Source: JANYGA01 sp043743145
GTDB lineage: Bacteria > Vulcanimicrobiota > Vulcanimicrobiia > Vulcanimicrobiales > Vulcanimicrobiaceae
Reading direction: 5' to 3'
Assembly: GCA_043743145.1 (NCBI GenBank)
Contig: JAYTXC010000014.1
Coordinates: 1-12,001 of the forward strand
DNA length: 12,001 bases
In this document: in pieces, positions 1 to 6,273 of the stretch
Layout of the letters: each line of letters begins with the position of its first letter
How positions within the stretch are numbered: position 1 is the first letter of the stretch
The notes under the pieces: model-generated
Told to the model about the DNA's origin: nothing
The model's input: the letters and a program-made list of their open reading frames with translations, nothing else
The model's database searches: none
Program-made: the position numbers and the translations under genes

Positions 1-137
1 TCTCTGAAGTCACGGTAGGAACCTTTCGCGGATGAGTGAGACGACGTTGGATAGATGACTGCTTGAAGGACGCTTTTTTAAAGCAAACTTCGTAGCTTCG
101 AACTCGGCAAACGGTGTCTTTAGCGATCGGTGAGGAG
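1..137. other. region downstream of atpB, toward the expected atpE
   Basis: No complete gene is visible here. In ATP synthase operons atpE (subunit c) usually follows atpB, so its start is expected at or beyond the left edge. On the minus strand a GTG at 13-11 is preceded by GAAAGG eight bases upstream and could be the first codon of atpE, but only four codons remain, so this is a guess. A small GCTTT/AAAGC hairpin lies at about 72-84. The left arm of the large inverted repeat (115-138) also falls in this stretch. Confidence 0.4.
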
Positions 138-166
138 CTAGTGCTCCTCACCGATCGCTAAAGACA
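115..166 (-). terminator. perfect 24-bp stem-loop enclosing the atpB stop codon
   Basis: Positions 115-138 and 143-166 are perfect reverse complements (24 bp) separated by a four-base loop (139-142). The stop codon TAG of atpB (minus strand, 140-138) straddles loop and stem, and the last eight or so codons form the 5' arm of the transcript hairpin. No U-run follows on the minus strand (next bases CCGTTTGCC), so it is not a textbook intrinsic terminator. It may instead act as a processing or 3'-stabilising hairpin, or an attenuator between atpB and downstream atp genes. The inverted repeat is read directly; its role is inferred. Confidence 0.6.
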
Positions 167-866
167 GATACACGATGCCCAGCAACGTGAAGACGAACGC
201 TTGAACCGTGCCGACGAAGAAATTGAAGAACTGAATGAAAAACGGCAACACGCTGACCACGATCGAAAGGTTGACGGGCCCGACCGTTACCTTCGCATTG
301 ACGATCGACGCGATGATGATGAAGAGCAATTCGCCGACGAAAATATTAAAGAAGAGACGCGCTGCGAGCGTAACGGGTCGAACGACTTCCTCGAGAATAT
401 TGATCGGGGCCAAGAAGATCGGCTTGAAAAGGTGCGCGTACCCGCCGAGGCCTTTGAGCTTGATCGTCATGAATTGAATGAGAAAGAATACGATGAGCGC
501 GAGCGGGATCGTCGTATTAATGTCGCCCGTTGGCGAGCCACCGAACGGCAATCCGAGTGCCTTGAACGGAAAGACACCGAATTGGTTCAGGAGAAAAATA
601 AAAATGAACATCGCGATGAAGAACGGGACGAACGGTTCGCCGCGCTTACCGAGAGAACCGTACACCATGTCCGAGATGTAATCGATCACGCCTTCGAGGA
701 CGGTCTGCGTCTTGCCGGCGACGGGCGACTTATAGCTCCGACCGACGATCGCGAGGAGGACCAGCGCCACGGCCATGGCGAGCCACGTCGTGAGAATGGT
801 ATCGCTGTGCACGTTGCCGACCAGCGGCAGCGACCACAGACTATGCGAACCGATTCCCTCTTTCAA
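138..866 (-). CDS. atpB: F0F1 ATP synthase subunit a
   Basis: Membrane subunit a forms the proton half-channels next to the c-ring of ATP synthase. The 242-residue product is hydrophobic with about five to six transmembrane segments. It carries the essential arginine (R170) in the motif AARLFFNIFVGE, with N174, G178 and E179 at the spacing seen around E. coli Arg210, and Q222 in VQAFVF matching the E. coli Gln252 region. The C-terminus (IGEEH) is typical of the family. I chose the TTG at 866 as start: AGGA lies five bases upstream, and the stop codon of the preceding atpI (869) is two bases away, which implies translational coupling. The longer reading to 959 would add 31 charged residues overlapping atpI and is unlikely. 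The 3' end lies inside a perfect 24-bp inverted repeat. Confidence 0.95.
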   Translation of the reverse strand: MKEGIGSHSLWSLPLVGNVHSDTILTTWLAMAVALVLLAIVGRSYKSPVAGKTQTVLEGVIDYISDMVYGSLGKRGEPFVPFFIAMFIFIFLLNQFGVFPFKALGLPFGGSPTGDINTTIPLALIVFFLIQFMTIKLKGLGGYAHLFKPIFLAPINILEEVVRPVTLAARLFFNIFVGELLFIIIASIVNAKVTVGPVNLSIVVSVLPFFIQFFNFFVGTVQAFVFTLLGIVYLSLAIGEEH

Positions 867-868
867 CG

Positions 869-1300
869 TTATCCTGTCCGAACGGCGCGCGCGACGAGCA
901 CGGTGTAGAGCGCGAGTGGCGTAAAAAACCCAAGAAAGTACGCGATCATAGTCCACCACGGACCGTGCAGTGCAAACTCCACCGGGACTATACCGAAAAC
1001 GCCGATCCGTAAGATACTGCTAAAGACGAACATTGCGACGCTTTTATGGTCGACGAGTCGTTCGTTTCCACGCATTGTCAGCAATGCGTTCGCGATGCCG
1101 CAGCCAGTCCCAAAGACCAGCGCGATTCCCGCGATCGGGGCTCTCGTCGAAACGACGAGACCCGCTAGGACGGCAAAGACGATCGACCATACCACCATTG
1201 GCCGCTTGCGATCGAAATAAGCACGCAAAAGGTCCTCTGGCACGGCGAATGCCCTGTTGGGGAACCGAAACTGCGAACCCTCCTCGCATGTCGCATCCAT
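869..1300 (-). CDS. atpI: ATP synthase subunit I (AtpI-like) membrane protein
   Basis: This small membrane protein directly precedes atpB, the usual place of AtpI, a poorly conserved assembly factor of the F0 sector and c-ring. The 143-residue product has a short N-terminal tail, then four hydrophobic segments at about 35-52, 54-74, 88-108 and 115-137. The second contains a glycine-rich GTGCGIAN stretch and the third an intramembrane arginine (SSILRIG), as in the ATP-synt_I family. It ends two bases before the TTG of atpB. The start is uncertain: the ATG at 1300 has no visible ribosome site, while GTG at 1243 (AGGG upstream) and TTG at 1228 (AGAGGA upstream) would shorten it by 19 or 24 residues. 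The family assignment rests on position and topology more than on strong motifs. Confidence 0.75.
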   Translation of the reverse strand: MDATCEEGSQFRFPNRAFAVPEDLLRAYFDRKRPMVVWSIVFAVLAGLVVSTRAPIAGIALVFGTGCGIANALLTMRGNERLVDHKSVAMFVFSSILRIGVFGIVPVEFALHGPWWTMIAYFLGFFTPLALYTVLVARAVRTG

Positions 1301-1326
1301 ATGGTGGAGGTGCGATTCGCACGTAG

Positions 1327-1572
1327 TCCGCGACGAAAGCCGGACGCACGTTCGGACGTCGACGGTGCGCGCTCACCGCGTCGAGCACGACGTGCGTGGG
1401 GATCGCGACATTTTCACGAGCTTCTGGAACGGTGTCGAACGTGGCGCTCGCCGTATCGCCAGCGGCCGCAGGTGGCTGCACGATCGTGATAATCGATGCG
1501 AGTGGTCAAAAGGCCAACGTCGCGATCGCCGTGACCTCGACGACGATCAGCCCGAGCGTGCGCGGCCGCTAA
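1327..1572 (+). pseudogene. decayed Ig-like-domain gene, paralogue of the lipoprotein at 1721-2287
   Basis: Read in frame from 1327 to the TAA at 1570-1572, the sequence encodes a stretch clearly similar to the C-terminal domain of the neighbouring lipoprotein. ASS..C.GIATFS, AVSPAAAGGCTIVIIDASGQ and NVAIAVTSTT match ASS..SCTGIATFS, AVTPVAAGMCTIVVTDTIGQ and TVSISVTTTT, and both cysteines are kept. The frame is closed upstream by an in-frame TAG (1324-1326), no ATG lies in it, and no signal peptide or proline-rich linker is present; further upstream the DNA belongs to atpI on the other strand. It is therefore best read as the 3' remnant of a tandem duplicate. A short expressed product from the GTG at 1396 cannot be excluded. 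Confidence 0.6.
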
Positions 1573-1720
1573 CCCGGCACGCATTCCTCGGAACCGGGCT
1601 CGTCGCACGCGAGCAAGCGATCAGTGCGGTGGCCGTCGGCCATACCGTCGCCGAAGAAAGATATGGACCCACATTCGCAACCGTGACGAATGCAACGGTC
1701 GCGCTTCGAAGGATCGACGG
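1573..1720. other. short spacer before the lipoprotein gene
   Basis: These 148 bases separate the Ig-domain remnant from the intact lipoprotein gene. I see no convincing gene and no clear -35/-10 pair. The ribosome site of the next gene (AAGGA, about 1708-1712) sits at its right end. Confidence 0.4.
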
Positions 1721-2287
1721 ATGTTCCCGACTCGCCCTCTTGCCATCGCCGCGCTCGCGGCCTTCGTCGGCTGCTCCGGCGGCGGATCGTCGCCCGGGGC
1801 TGGCCCGCCTCTCCCTCCAACGGCGGCCCCCATCGCCGCTACCCCTCCCCCACCATCGTCGACGGCAACGCCCACGACCGTGACGGCCACTGCCGTGCCC
1901 ACGAACACAACCGCGACGCCGTCGCCAACACCGACACCCGCTCAGACCGCAACCCCGACGCAGGCCCCAGCCCCGGCGCCGCAAGTTCTCACGGTATCGC
2001 CCGCCTCACTCTCGTTTACGAGCGCTGCGGCGCAAATGTTTAAGGCGACCGAGACCGGCTACGGCGGCGCGTTCAACGCGTCGAGCGTGGCGCCCACAAG
2101 TTGCACCGGCATCGCGACCTTCTCACCCGCGACCGCGAACGGACCGACCGCTTCGATCGCGGTCACGCCGGTCGCCGCGGGCATGTGTACCATCGTCGTA
2201 ACCGATACGATCGGCCAACGAGCGACCGTCTCCATTTCCGTCACGACGACGACGGGGACGATCAGCAGCGTCGGACGCTCGCGGTAA
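1721..2287 (+). CDS. putative lipoprotein with Pro/Thr-rich linker and Ig-like domain
   Basis: I do not recognise a named function. The 188-residue product begins with a short basic and hydrophobic signal (1-17) ending in FVGC, a plausible though slightly atypical lipobox with C18 as the lipidated cysteine. Residues 19-88 are a low-complexity Ala/Pro/Thr linker encoded by C-rich DNA. Residues 89-178 form a beta-rich Ig-like domain (LTVSPASLSF, TGYGGAFNASS, GPTASIAVTPVAAG, GQRATVSISV), the kind of bacterial repeat found in secreted and surface proteins. C128 and C156 could form a disulfide, and both are conserved in the upstream remnant. AAGGA lies seven bases before the ATG. The gene runs opposite to, and separates, wecB and the atp genes, and ends 14 bases from the wecB stop, so the two converge. 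It is probably an exported structural or binding protein; the ligand is unknown. Confidence 0.75.
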   Translation: MFPTRPLAIAALAAFVGCSGGGSSPGAGPPLPPTAAPIAATPPPPSSTATPTTVTATAVPTNTTATPSPTPTPAQTATPTQAPAPAPQVLTVSPASLSFTSAAAQMFKATETGYGGAFNASSVAPTSCTGIATFSPATANGPTASIAVTPVAAGMCTIVVTDTIGQRATVSISVTTTTGTISSVGRSR

Positions 2288-2290
2288 CGT

Positions 2291-2314
2291 CGCGAGCTCC
2301 GTTAGGAGCGCGCG
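2291..2314. terminator. hairpin between convergent lipoprotein gene and wecB
   Basis: GCTCC (2296-2300), loop GTTA and GGAGC (2305-2309) form a stem extended by a further four pairs (2291-2294 with 2311-2314) beyond one mismatch. It lies between two convergent gene ends, and its loop contains the wecB stop codon (2304-2302). There is no T-run on either side, so termination activity is inferred only. Confidence 0.4.
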
Positions 2315-3459
2315 ACGGTAAAGGGTTCGGGGAACATTCCCTCACGTCGCCGCGCGAGTAACCACGCGACGATGCGCGAGGCGGCGCGGCCGTCCCCGTA
2401 GGGATTGTTCGCCCGCGCCATACGTGCGTATGCGACATCGTCTTCGAGCAAGCGGCGTGTCGCCCCGACGATCGCGCTGCGATGCGGACCCACGAGCTCG
2501 AGCGTGCCCGCATCGATGCCCTCGGGACGCTCCGTTTCGTCGCGCATCACGAGGACGGGCTTGCCCAGGCACGGCGCTTCTTCTTGTAGCCCACCACTAT
2601 CGGTGAGCACGAGTGTCGATCGTTTGATGCTGTGAACCGTCACGTCGTACCCTAACGGGTCGACGAGCTTGATGCCCGCGACGCCGTCGAGACGCGCGTG
2701 TGCGATCGGGGAGACGTGCGGCGACGGATGCACCGGCCACAGAATCTGCGGCTTCTGTGGGAGCGCCGCGATATCGGCGAGAGCATCGCAAATCTCTGCC
2801 ATCTTCGCGTGATTCTCGCGGCGATGCGCGGTGACGAAAATCCACGGTTTCGTCGGATCGAGCCCCGCCCACGCGGGCTCTTCGAATGCGACATCTTTTT
2901 CGGCAACCGCGAGAAACGCATCGATCACGGTATTCCCCGTGACGATGATATCGCTCGGCGCGACATTCTCGCGTTCGAGATTCGCACGCGCGCGCGACGT
3001 CGGCGAAAAATGATACGACGCGATGCGACCGGTGAGTCGGCGATTCATCTCTTCGGGAAACGGTTCGAAGGCCGTCGTCGTGCGCAATCCCGCTTCCACG
3101 TGACCGACCGGAATTTTCGCATAGAACGCGGCGAGCGCAGCGGCGGTCGACGTCGACGTATCACCGTGCACGAGTACGACGTCGGGCTGCGCGTCGCGCA
3201 AGACGGGCTCCATGCCCTCGAGCACGCGCGTCGTGATCTGCGTGATCGTTTGATCGTGACGCATGATATCGAGATCGTAATCCGGCACGATCGCAAAGAG
3301 CGCGAGCAAATCGTCGAGCATCTGCCGATGTTGCGCCGTGACACACACGATCGGCACGATCGCGGGCCCTGCCGCGGCGAGGGCGCGTACGACGGGTGCC
3401 ATTTTGATGGTGTCGGGGCGCGTGCCGAAAACGGTCATCACGCGGAGCGGTCGAGTCAC
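2302..3459 (-). CDS. wecB: UDP-N-acetylglucosamine 2-epimerase (non-hydrolysing)
   Basis: This cytoplasmic enzyme interconverts UDP-GlcNAc and UDP-ManNAc, supplying ManNAc for teichoic-acid-like linkage units or other surface polysaccharides. The 385-residue product has the family's GT-B fold signatures in order: FGTRPDTIKMAP (11-22), VHGDTST (97-103, D100), GHVEAGLRT (119-127, E122), PFPEEMNRR (133-141), TGNTVIDA (174-181), VTAHRRENH (209-217), PVHPSP (242-247) and DSGGLQEEAP (287-296). The TRPDT at the first motif differs slightly from the common TRPEA. I chose the GTG at 3459 because it lies just after the tagO stop (3467) with GTAGG upstream and gives a normal length. The longer reading from 3549 would overlap the C-terminus of tagO with a basic, unrelated N-terminus. 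It is the last gene of the upp-deaminase-tagO-wecB operon. Confidence 0.95.
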   Translation of the reverse strand: MTRPLRVMTVFGTRPDTIKMAPVVRALAAAGPAIVPIVCVTAQHRQMLDDLLALFAIVPDYDLDIMRHDQTITQITTRVLEGMEPVLRDAQPDVVLVHGDTSTSTAAALAAFYAKIPVGHVEAGLRTTTAFEPFPEEMNRRLTGRIASYHFSPTSRARANLERENVAPSDIIVTGNTVIDAFLAVAEKDVAFEEPAWAGLDPTKPWIFVTAHRRENHAKMAEICDALADIAALPQKPQILWPVHPSPHVSPIAHARLDGVAGIKLVDPLGYDVTVHSIKRSTLVLTDSGGLQEEAPCLGKPVLVMRDETERPEGIDAGTLELVGPHRSAIVGATRRLLEDDVAYARMARANNPYGDGRAASRIVAWLLARRREGMFPEPFTVARS

Positions 3460-3466
3460 GAAAAGC

Positions 3467-4483
3467 CTACAGAATTCCGGCGAGATGTTGGTGCGCGCTA
3501 TCCGCGCGCGAGAGCCAATACGCCGCCGCTCCGAGCACGAAACAGACACCCCAAATCAGGAGCACGGCCTGCTTCACGTTGAGCCCGAAACGGAAGACGA
3601 GAATGTGATGGAAGTGTCCGCGATCCGCTTCCGTAATCGCTTTGCCGGCGCGGAAACGCCGGAAGATTGCCGCCGCCGTATCGACGACGGGAAGCGCGAG
3701 CGCGAGGAGCGGCACGAGCAGACTCACCGTCACCGCGATCTTTGCCGTAATGAGGAGCGACACGGTCGCGAAGACGTAGCCGATGAAGAGCGAGCCCGTA
3801 TCGCCGAGAAAGATCTTCGCGGGATTGAAATTGTACGGGAGAAAACCGAGCGCCCCGCCGATGAGACCGCAGAGCACGAGCGCCGCGCCCGCCTGCCCGT
3901 GACCGGCCGCGATCGCGAAGAGAAAGATGCCCGAGATCGCGGTCACGCCGGAAAGCAACCCATCGAGTCCGTCGAGAAAATTAATCGCGTTCATCATGCC
4001 CAGATACCACACGAGCGTGATCGGATAGTCGATCCAAAATGGTAAATTGACGTAGTGATCGGTGCCGGGAATTTCGAAGCCCGGAATGTGGAAGCCATAG
4101 ATCATGGAGACGACGGCGACCACGATCTGCGCGATAAATTTATTGCGCGGGCGCATCCCCATGATGTCGTCCCACACACCGACGAGCATGATGAGCGTCG
4201 ATCCGAAGAGCAGTCCGAAGAAATCTTGCGTGTCGTTGGCTTTGTGGAAGAGCGTCGTGTGGAGGGCGAAGCCGATCGTCACGAAGAGCGAAAATGCGAG
4301 CCCGAGATAGACCGCAATGCCACCGATGCGTGGCTTCGGTTCCGTGTGCATCCGACGTTCGCCGATCGCATCGAGCACGCCGACTTTGAGTGCGAGCTTG
4401 CGGATCTGCGGCGTCGCGAGAAACGCCGTGACGAACGATGTAACGAACGCGAGCGCATAGAGATACGGGAACGCGACTTTCAC
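3467..4483 (-). CDS. tagO: undecaprenyl-phosphate GlcNAc-1-phosphate transferase (WecA/TagO type)
   Basis: This polytopic membrane enzyme transfers GlcNAc-1-phosphate from UDP-GlcNAc to undecaprenyl phosphate, the first committed step for teichoic-acid-type or O-antigen/ECA-type polymers. The 338-residue product shows the hallmarks of the polyprenyl-phosphate HexNAc-1-P transferase superfamily: PKPRIGGIA (49-57), the aspartate pair in GVWDD (D105, D106), NAINFLDGLDGL (165-176, D171), FLGDTGSLFIG (225-235, D228) and the cytosolic histidine motif GHFHH (289-293). About ten transmembrane helices are evident. The GTG start at 4483 overlaps the stop of the upstream deaminase (GTGA), implying coupled translation. 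The next gene, wecB, acts on the same UDP-GlcNAc pool, so the pair probably builds a cell-surface polymer linkage unit. WecA and TagO cannot be told apart from the sequence alone. Confidence 0.93.
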   Translation of the reverse strand: MKVAFPYLYALAFVTSFVTAFLATPQIRKLALKVGVLDAIGERRMHTEPKPRIGGIAVYLGLAFSLFVTIGFALHTTLFHKANDTQDFFGLLFGSTLIMLVGVWDDIMGMRPRNKFIAQIVVAVVSMIYGFHIPGFEIPGTDHYVNLPFWIDYPITLVWYLGMMNAINFLDGLDGLLSGVTAISGIFLFAIAAGHGQAGAALVLCGLIGGALGFLPYNFNPAKIFLGDTGSLFIGYVFATVSLLITAKIAVTVSLLVPLLALALPVVDTAAAIFRRFRAGKAITEADRGHFHHILVFRFGLNVKQAVLLIWGVCFVLGAAAYWLSRADSAHQHLAGIL

Positions 4484-4938
4484 AGATGCGACTCTGCCGT
4501 CACACGCTCGAGCGACCCGAAGTATGCCAGCGCGACGCCCGCTTCGGCGAGCAACGACTGTGCGAAAGCATCGGTGTATGTCGATGCGTACACGATCCGC
4601 ACGACGCCCGCGCTAATGAGCAGCTTCGCGCAGTTCACGCACGGCTGGTGCGTGCAGTACGCGGTCGCCCCGTTGAGCCCGACACCGTGCAATGCGCCCT
4701 GAACGACCGCGTTTGCCTCCGCGTGCGTCGAGCGCACGCAATGCCCGCTCACCATCTCGCACCCGATCTCGGAGCAGTGCGCCACGCCACGCGGTGCGCC
4801 GTTGTACCCGGTCGTGAGGATCCGGTGTTCGCGAACCAGCACCGCGCCCACACTCGCGCGCGGACACGTGGCGCGTGTCGCAACGGTTCGCGCGACTTCC
4901 ATGAAATATTCGTCCCAACCGGGTCGCGATGCAGTCAT
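4480..4938 (-). CDS. deoxycytidylate (dCMP) deaminase, ComEB-like
   Basis: This zinc enzyme converts dCMP to dUMP, feeding thymidylate synthesis. The 152-residue product has the cytidine/deoxycytidylate deaminase signature: HAE (72-74, with E74 as proton shuttle) and PCVNC (99-103, C100 and C103 binding zinc with H72). The preceding CSEIGC...GHC cluster (55-67) fits the extra cysteine/histidine site of the ComEB/T4 dCMP deaminase type. The N-terminal segment RPGWDEYFMEVA is typical. I chose the ATG at 4938, 13 bases after the upp stop; the longer reading to 5079 would read through upp in another frame. It overlaps tagO by four bases. The pairing with upp suggests a pyrimidine-salvage function, with co-transcription of the surface-polymer genes downstream. 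Confidence 0.92.
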   Translation of the reverse strand: MTASRPGWDEYFMEVARTVATRATCPRASVGAVLVREHRILTTGYNGAPRGVAHCSEIGCEMVSGHCVRSTHAEANAVVQGALHGVGLNGATAYCTHQPCVNCAKLLISAGVVRIVYASTYTDAFAQSLLAEAGVALAYFGSLERVTAESHL

Positions 4939-4951
4939 CTCAACACGGATA

Positions 4952-5647
4952 CTACGCCGTGCTCCCCTCCGCGTCCGGTTCCGATCCGCTTCCCGTGCGC
5001 CGATAGCCCGTTGGCACCGACGACGCGCTGCCGAACATGCGGTCGCCGGCATCGCCAAGGCCGGGAACGATATACCCATGCTCGTTCAACCCCGCATCGA
5101 TCGCACACGTGACGATACGGGCATCAGGATGGCGCTCACGCAGGTGCGCGATGCCCTCGGGTGCGGCGAGAAGGCAGAGCAACGCGGGCTCGCGCGCGCC
5201 GCGTTCGGCGAGCACATCGAGAGCGGCCGCCGCCGAATGGCCCGTCGCAAGCATCGGGTCGAGTGCGAAGACGGCCGTGCCGCGGAGATCGGCGGGAAGG
5301 TTCGCGTAGTAGGGAACAGCCTCGAGCGTTTGGGGATCGCGAAAGAATCCCAAGTGCGCGACGATCGCGCCGTCGATGACCGACAGAAAGCCCGGTAAGA
5401 GTCCGAGGCCCGCGCGCAAGATCGGCGCGACGACGGGTGGTGTGGCCAGACGCATCACCTCAGCGGGGCCGACCGGCGTCTGCGCACGATCGGGGCGCGT
5501 TGCGAGATCGCGCGTCGCCTCGTAAGCGAGAAAGATGCCGAGCTCTTCAACGAGCCGACGAAAGACCGGCATCGGCGTTGCGATATCGCGGATACGTGCG
5601 AGTCGATCCGCAACGGCCGGGTGCGAAACGACGACGGGTTCGCGCAT
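4952..5647 (-). CDS. upp: uracil phosphoribosyltransferase
   Basis: The enzyme salvages uracil with PRPP to make UMP in the cytoplasm. Characteristic segments are PILRAGLGLLPG (75-86), the PRPP-binding loop DPMLATGHSA (130-139) and the uracil-binding C-terminal motif YIVPGLGDAGDR (192-203). Two points differ from the usual enzyme. H137 stands where the PRPP loop commonly has glycine (LATGGSA), and after the normal end at about residue 207 there is a 24-residue polar tail rich in Ser, Gly and charged residues. The chosen ATG at 5647 starts MREPVVVSHP, which matches the family N-terminus (VxxHPxxxxxL); the in-frame upstream extension to 5776 is basic and unlike the family. It is the first gene of the minus-strand operon, so its promoter should lie in 5648-5774. 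Confidence 0.94.
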   Translation of the reverse strand: MREPVVVSHPAVADRLARIRDIATPMPVFRRLVEELGIFLAYEATRDLATRPDRAQTPVGPAEVMRLATPPVVAPILRAGLGLLPGFLSVIDGAIVAHLGFFRDPQTLEAVPYYANLPADLRGTAVFALDPMLATGHSAAAALDVLAERGAREPALLCLLAAPEGIAHLRERHPDARIVTCAIDAGLNEHGYIVPGLGDAGDRMFGSASSVPTGYRRTGSGSEPDAEGSTA

Positions 5648-5682
5648 GCCGCGCCGTTCACGGGTTCGCGCGGAGCGACCTG

Positions 5683-5706
5683 GCATCGATGCGCTGCCTC
5701 GCAGCG
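5683..5706. promoter_or_regulatory. palindrome plus hairpin in the upp / secreted-protein divergent spacer
   Basis: The 127-base spacer between divergent upp and the gene at 5775 contains the perfect 10-base palindrome GCATCGATGC (5683-5692), abutting a stem of CGCTGC (5692-5697), loop CTC and GCAGCG (5701-5706). Further right are a run of seven G (about 5719-5725) and two GAATTC copies. The spacer must hold promoters for both genes. I could not find convincing -35/-10 elements, so operator or leader-hairpin roles are only possibilities. Confidence 0.3.
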
Positions 5707-5774
5707 TCGGGGCTTGACGGGGGGGCCAACTGCGCCGACGCGAATTCAAGGCGACTCGAATTCTGGGAGAACGC

Positions 5775-6236
5775 ATGATCGAAGGCTCTACACCGCATCG
5801 CTACCGTGGAACGGTCGCAACGCTCGGGTTCGCATTCGCGCTCTTCGCTGCGCTCGGCAGTTCGATCGCGCCAGCGAATGCGGCGAAGCAACTCGCTTCG
5901 CCATTTACCGGCACCTACGTCGCCACGCACGTGACGGGCGCGAGCGTCGTGCGCCTCGAGTTGTCGCTGCGCGCCGATGGTCGCGCACGCTTACGGTCGG
6001 GCTCGTCGCGATATACGCAACGACCCGAGGCCGAGCGCGGGCAGACGACCATTCAAACGGGGACGTGGCACGTGCAGGGTGGCCGCGTCGTTCTTCATAT
6101 CGAGCACAGTTCGAGCGATACCGATCTCAAGAGCTCCGCGGCCTACGTCGATCGCACCTTCGTTCTCGCCGGCTGCGAACTGCGACTTCTGGGTGCAAAC
6201 GCGGGATTCACGTTCGACAAGCAGCACTGCACCTAG
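5775..6236 (+). CDS. small secreted beta-rich protein of unknown function
   Basis: I do not recognise a specific family. The 153-residue product has a signal peptide (hydrophobic core about 13-30) with a likely signal peptidase I site after ANA (residue 36). The mature part is strand-rich, with a pattern FTGTYVA...VRLELSLRADGRARL...GTWHVQGGRVVLHIE that recalls NlpE-like or META-like small beta-barrels; this is a weak resemblance, not an assignment. C134 and C152 may form a disulfide near the C-terminus. GGGAG lies five bases before the ATG, so the start is well supported. The gene is divergent from upp and converges on glyA, whose stop lies 24 bases away. The likely location is the periplasm or extracytoplasmic space. 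Confidence 0.7.
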   Translation: MIEGSTPHRYRGTVATLGFAFALFAALGSSIAPANAAKQLASPFTGTYVATHVTGASVVRLELSLRADGRARLRSGSSRYTQRPEAERGQTTIQTGTWHVQGGRVVLHIEHSSSDTDLKSSAAYVDRTFVLAGCELRLLGANAGFTFDKQHCT

Positions 6237-6249
6237 GGGCGCGATCGAC

Positions 6250-6273
6250 CGACGACCGTTTTACGGCACGTCG
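6250..6273. terminator. hairpin at the end of glyA
   Basis: CGACG (6250-6254) pairs with CGTCG (6269-6273), and CCGT (6256-6259) with ACGG (6263-6266), around a TTT loop and a small internal loop. The glyA stop codon (6263-6261) lies at the apex. The hairpin separates convergent gene ends. No U-tract follows in either direction, so terminator function is tentative. Confidence 0.4.

Noticed and set aside
115..166. Fold-back chimera from amplification or assembly as the only explanation for the inverted repeat
   Set aside because: In a fold-back chimera the complementarity would continue; here it ends cleanly after 24 bp on both sides. Read-level checking is still advisable.
201..908. 235-codon plus-strand open frame
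   Set aside because: It is antisense to atpB, and its highly charged product is a mirror of the membrane-protein codons.
1044..1481. 145-codon minus-strand open frame upstream of atpI
   Set aside because: Its 5' half looked codon-like, but it is antisense to the Ig-domain remnant and its 3' half overlaps atpI in another frame.
2698..3582. 294-codon plus-strand open frame
   Set aside because: It is antisense to wecB, Arg-rich, and has no recognisable motif.
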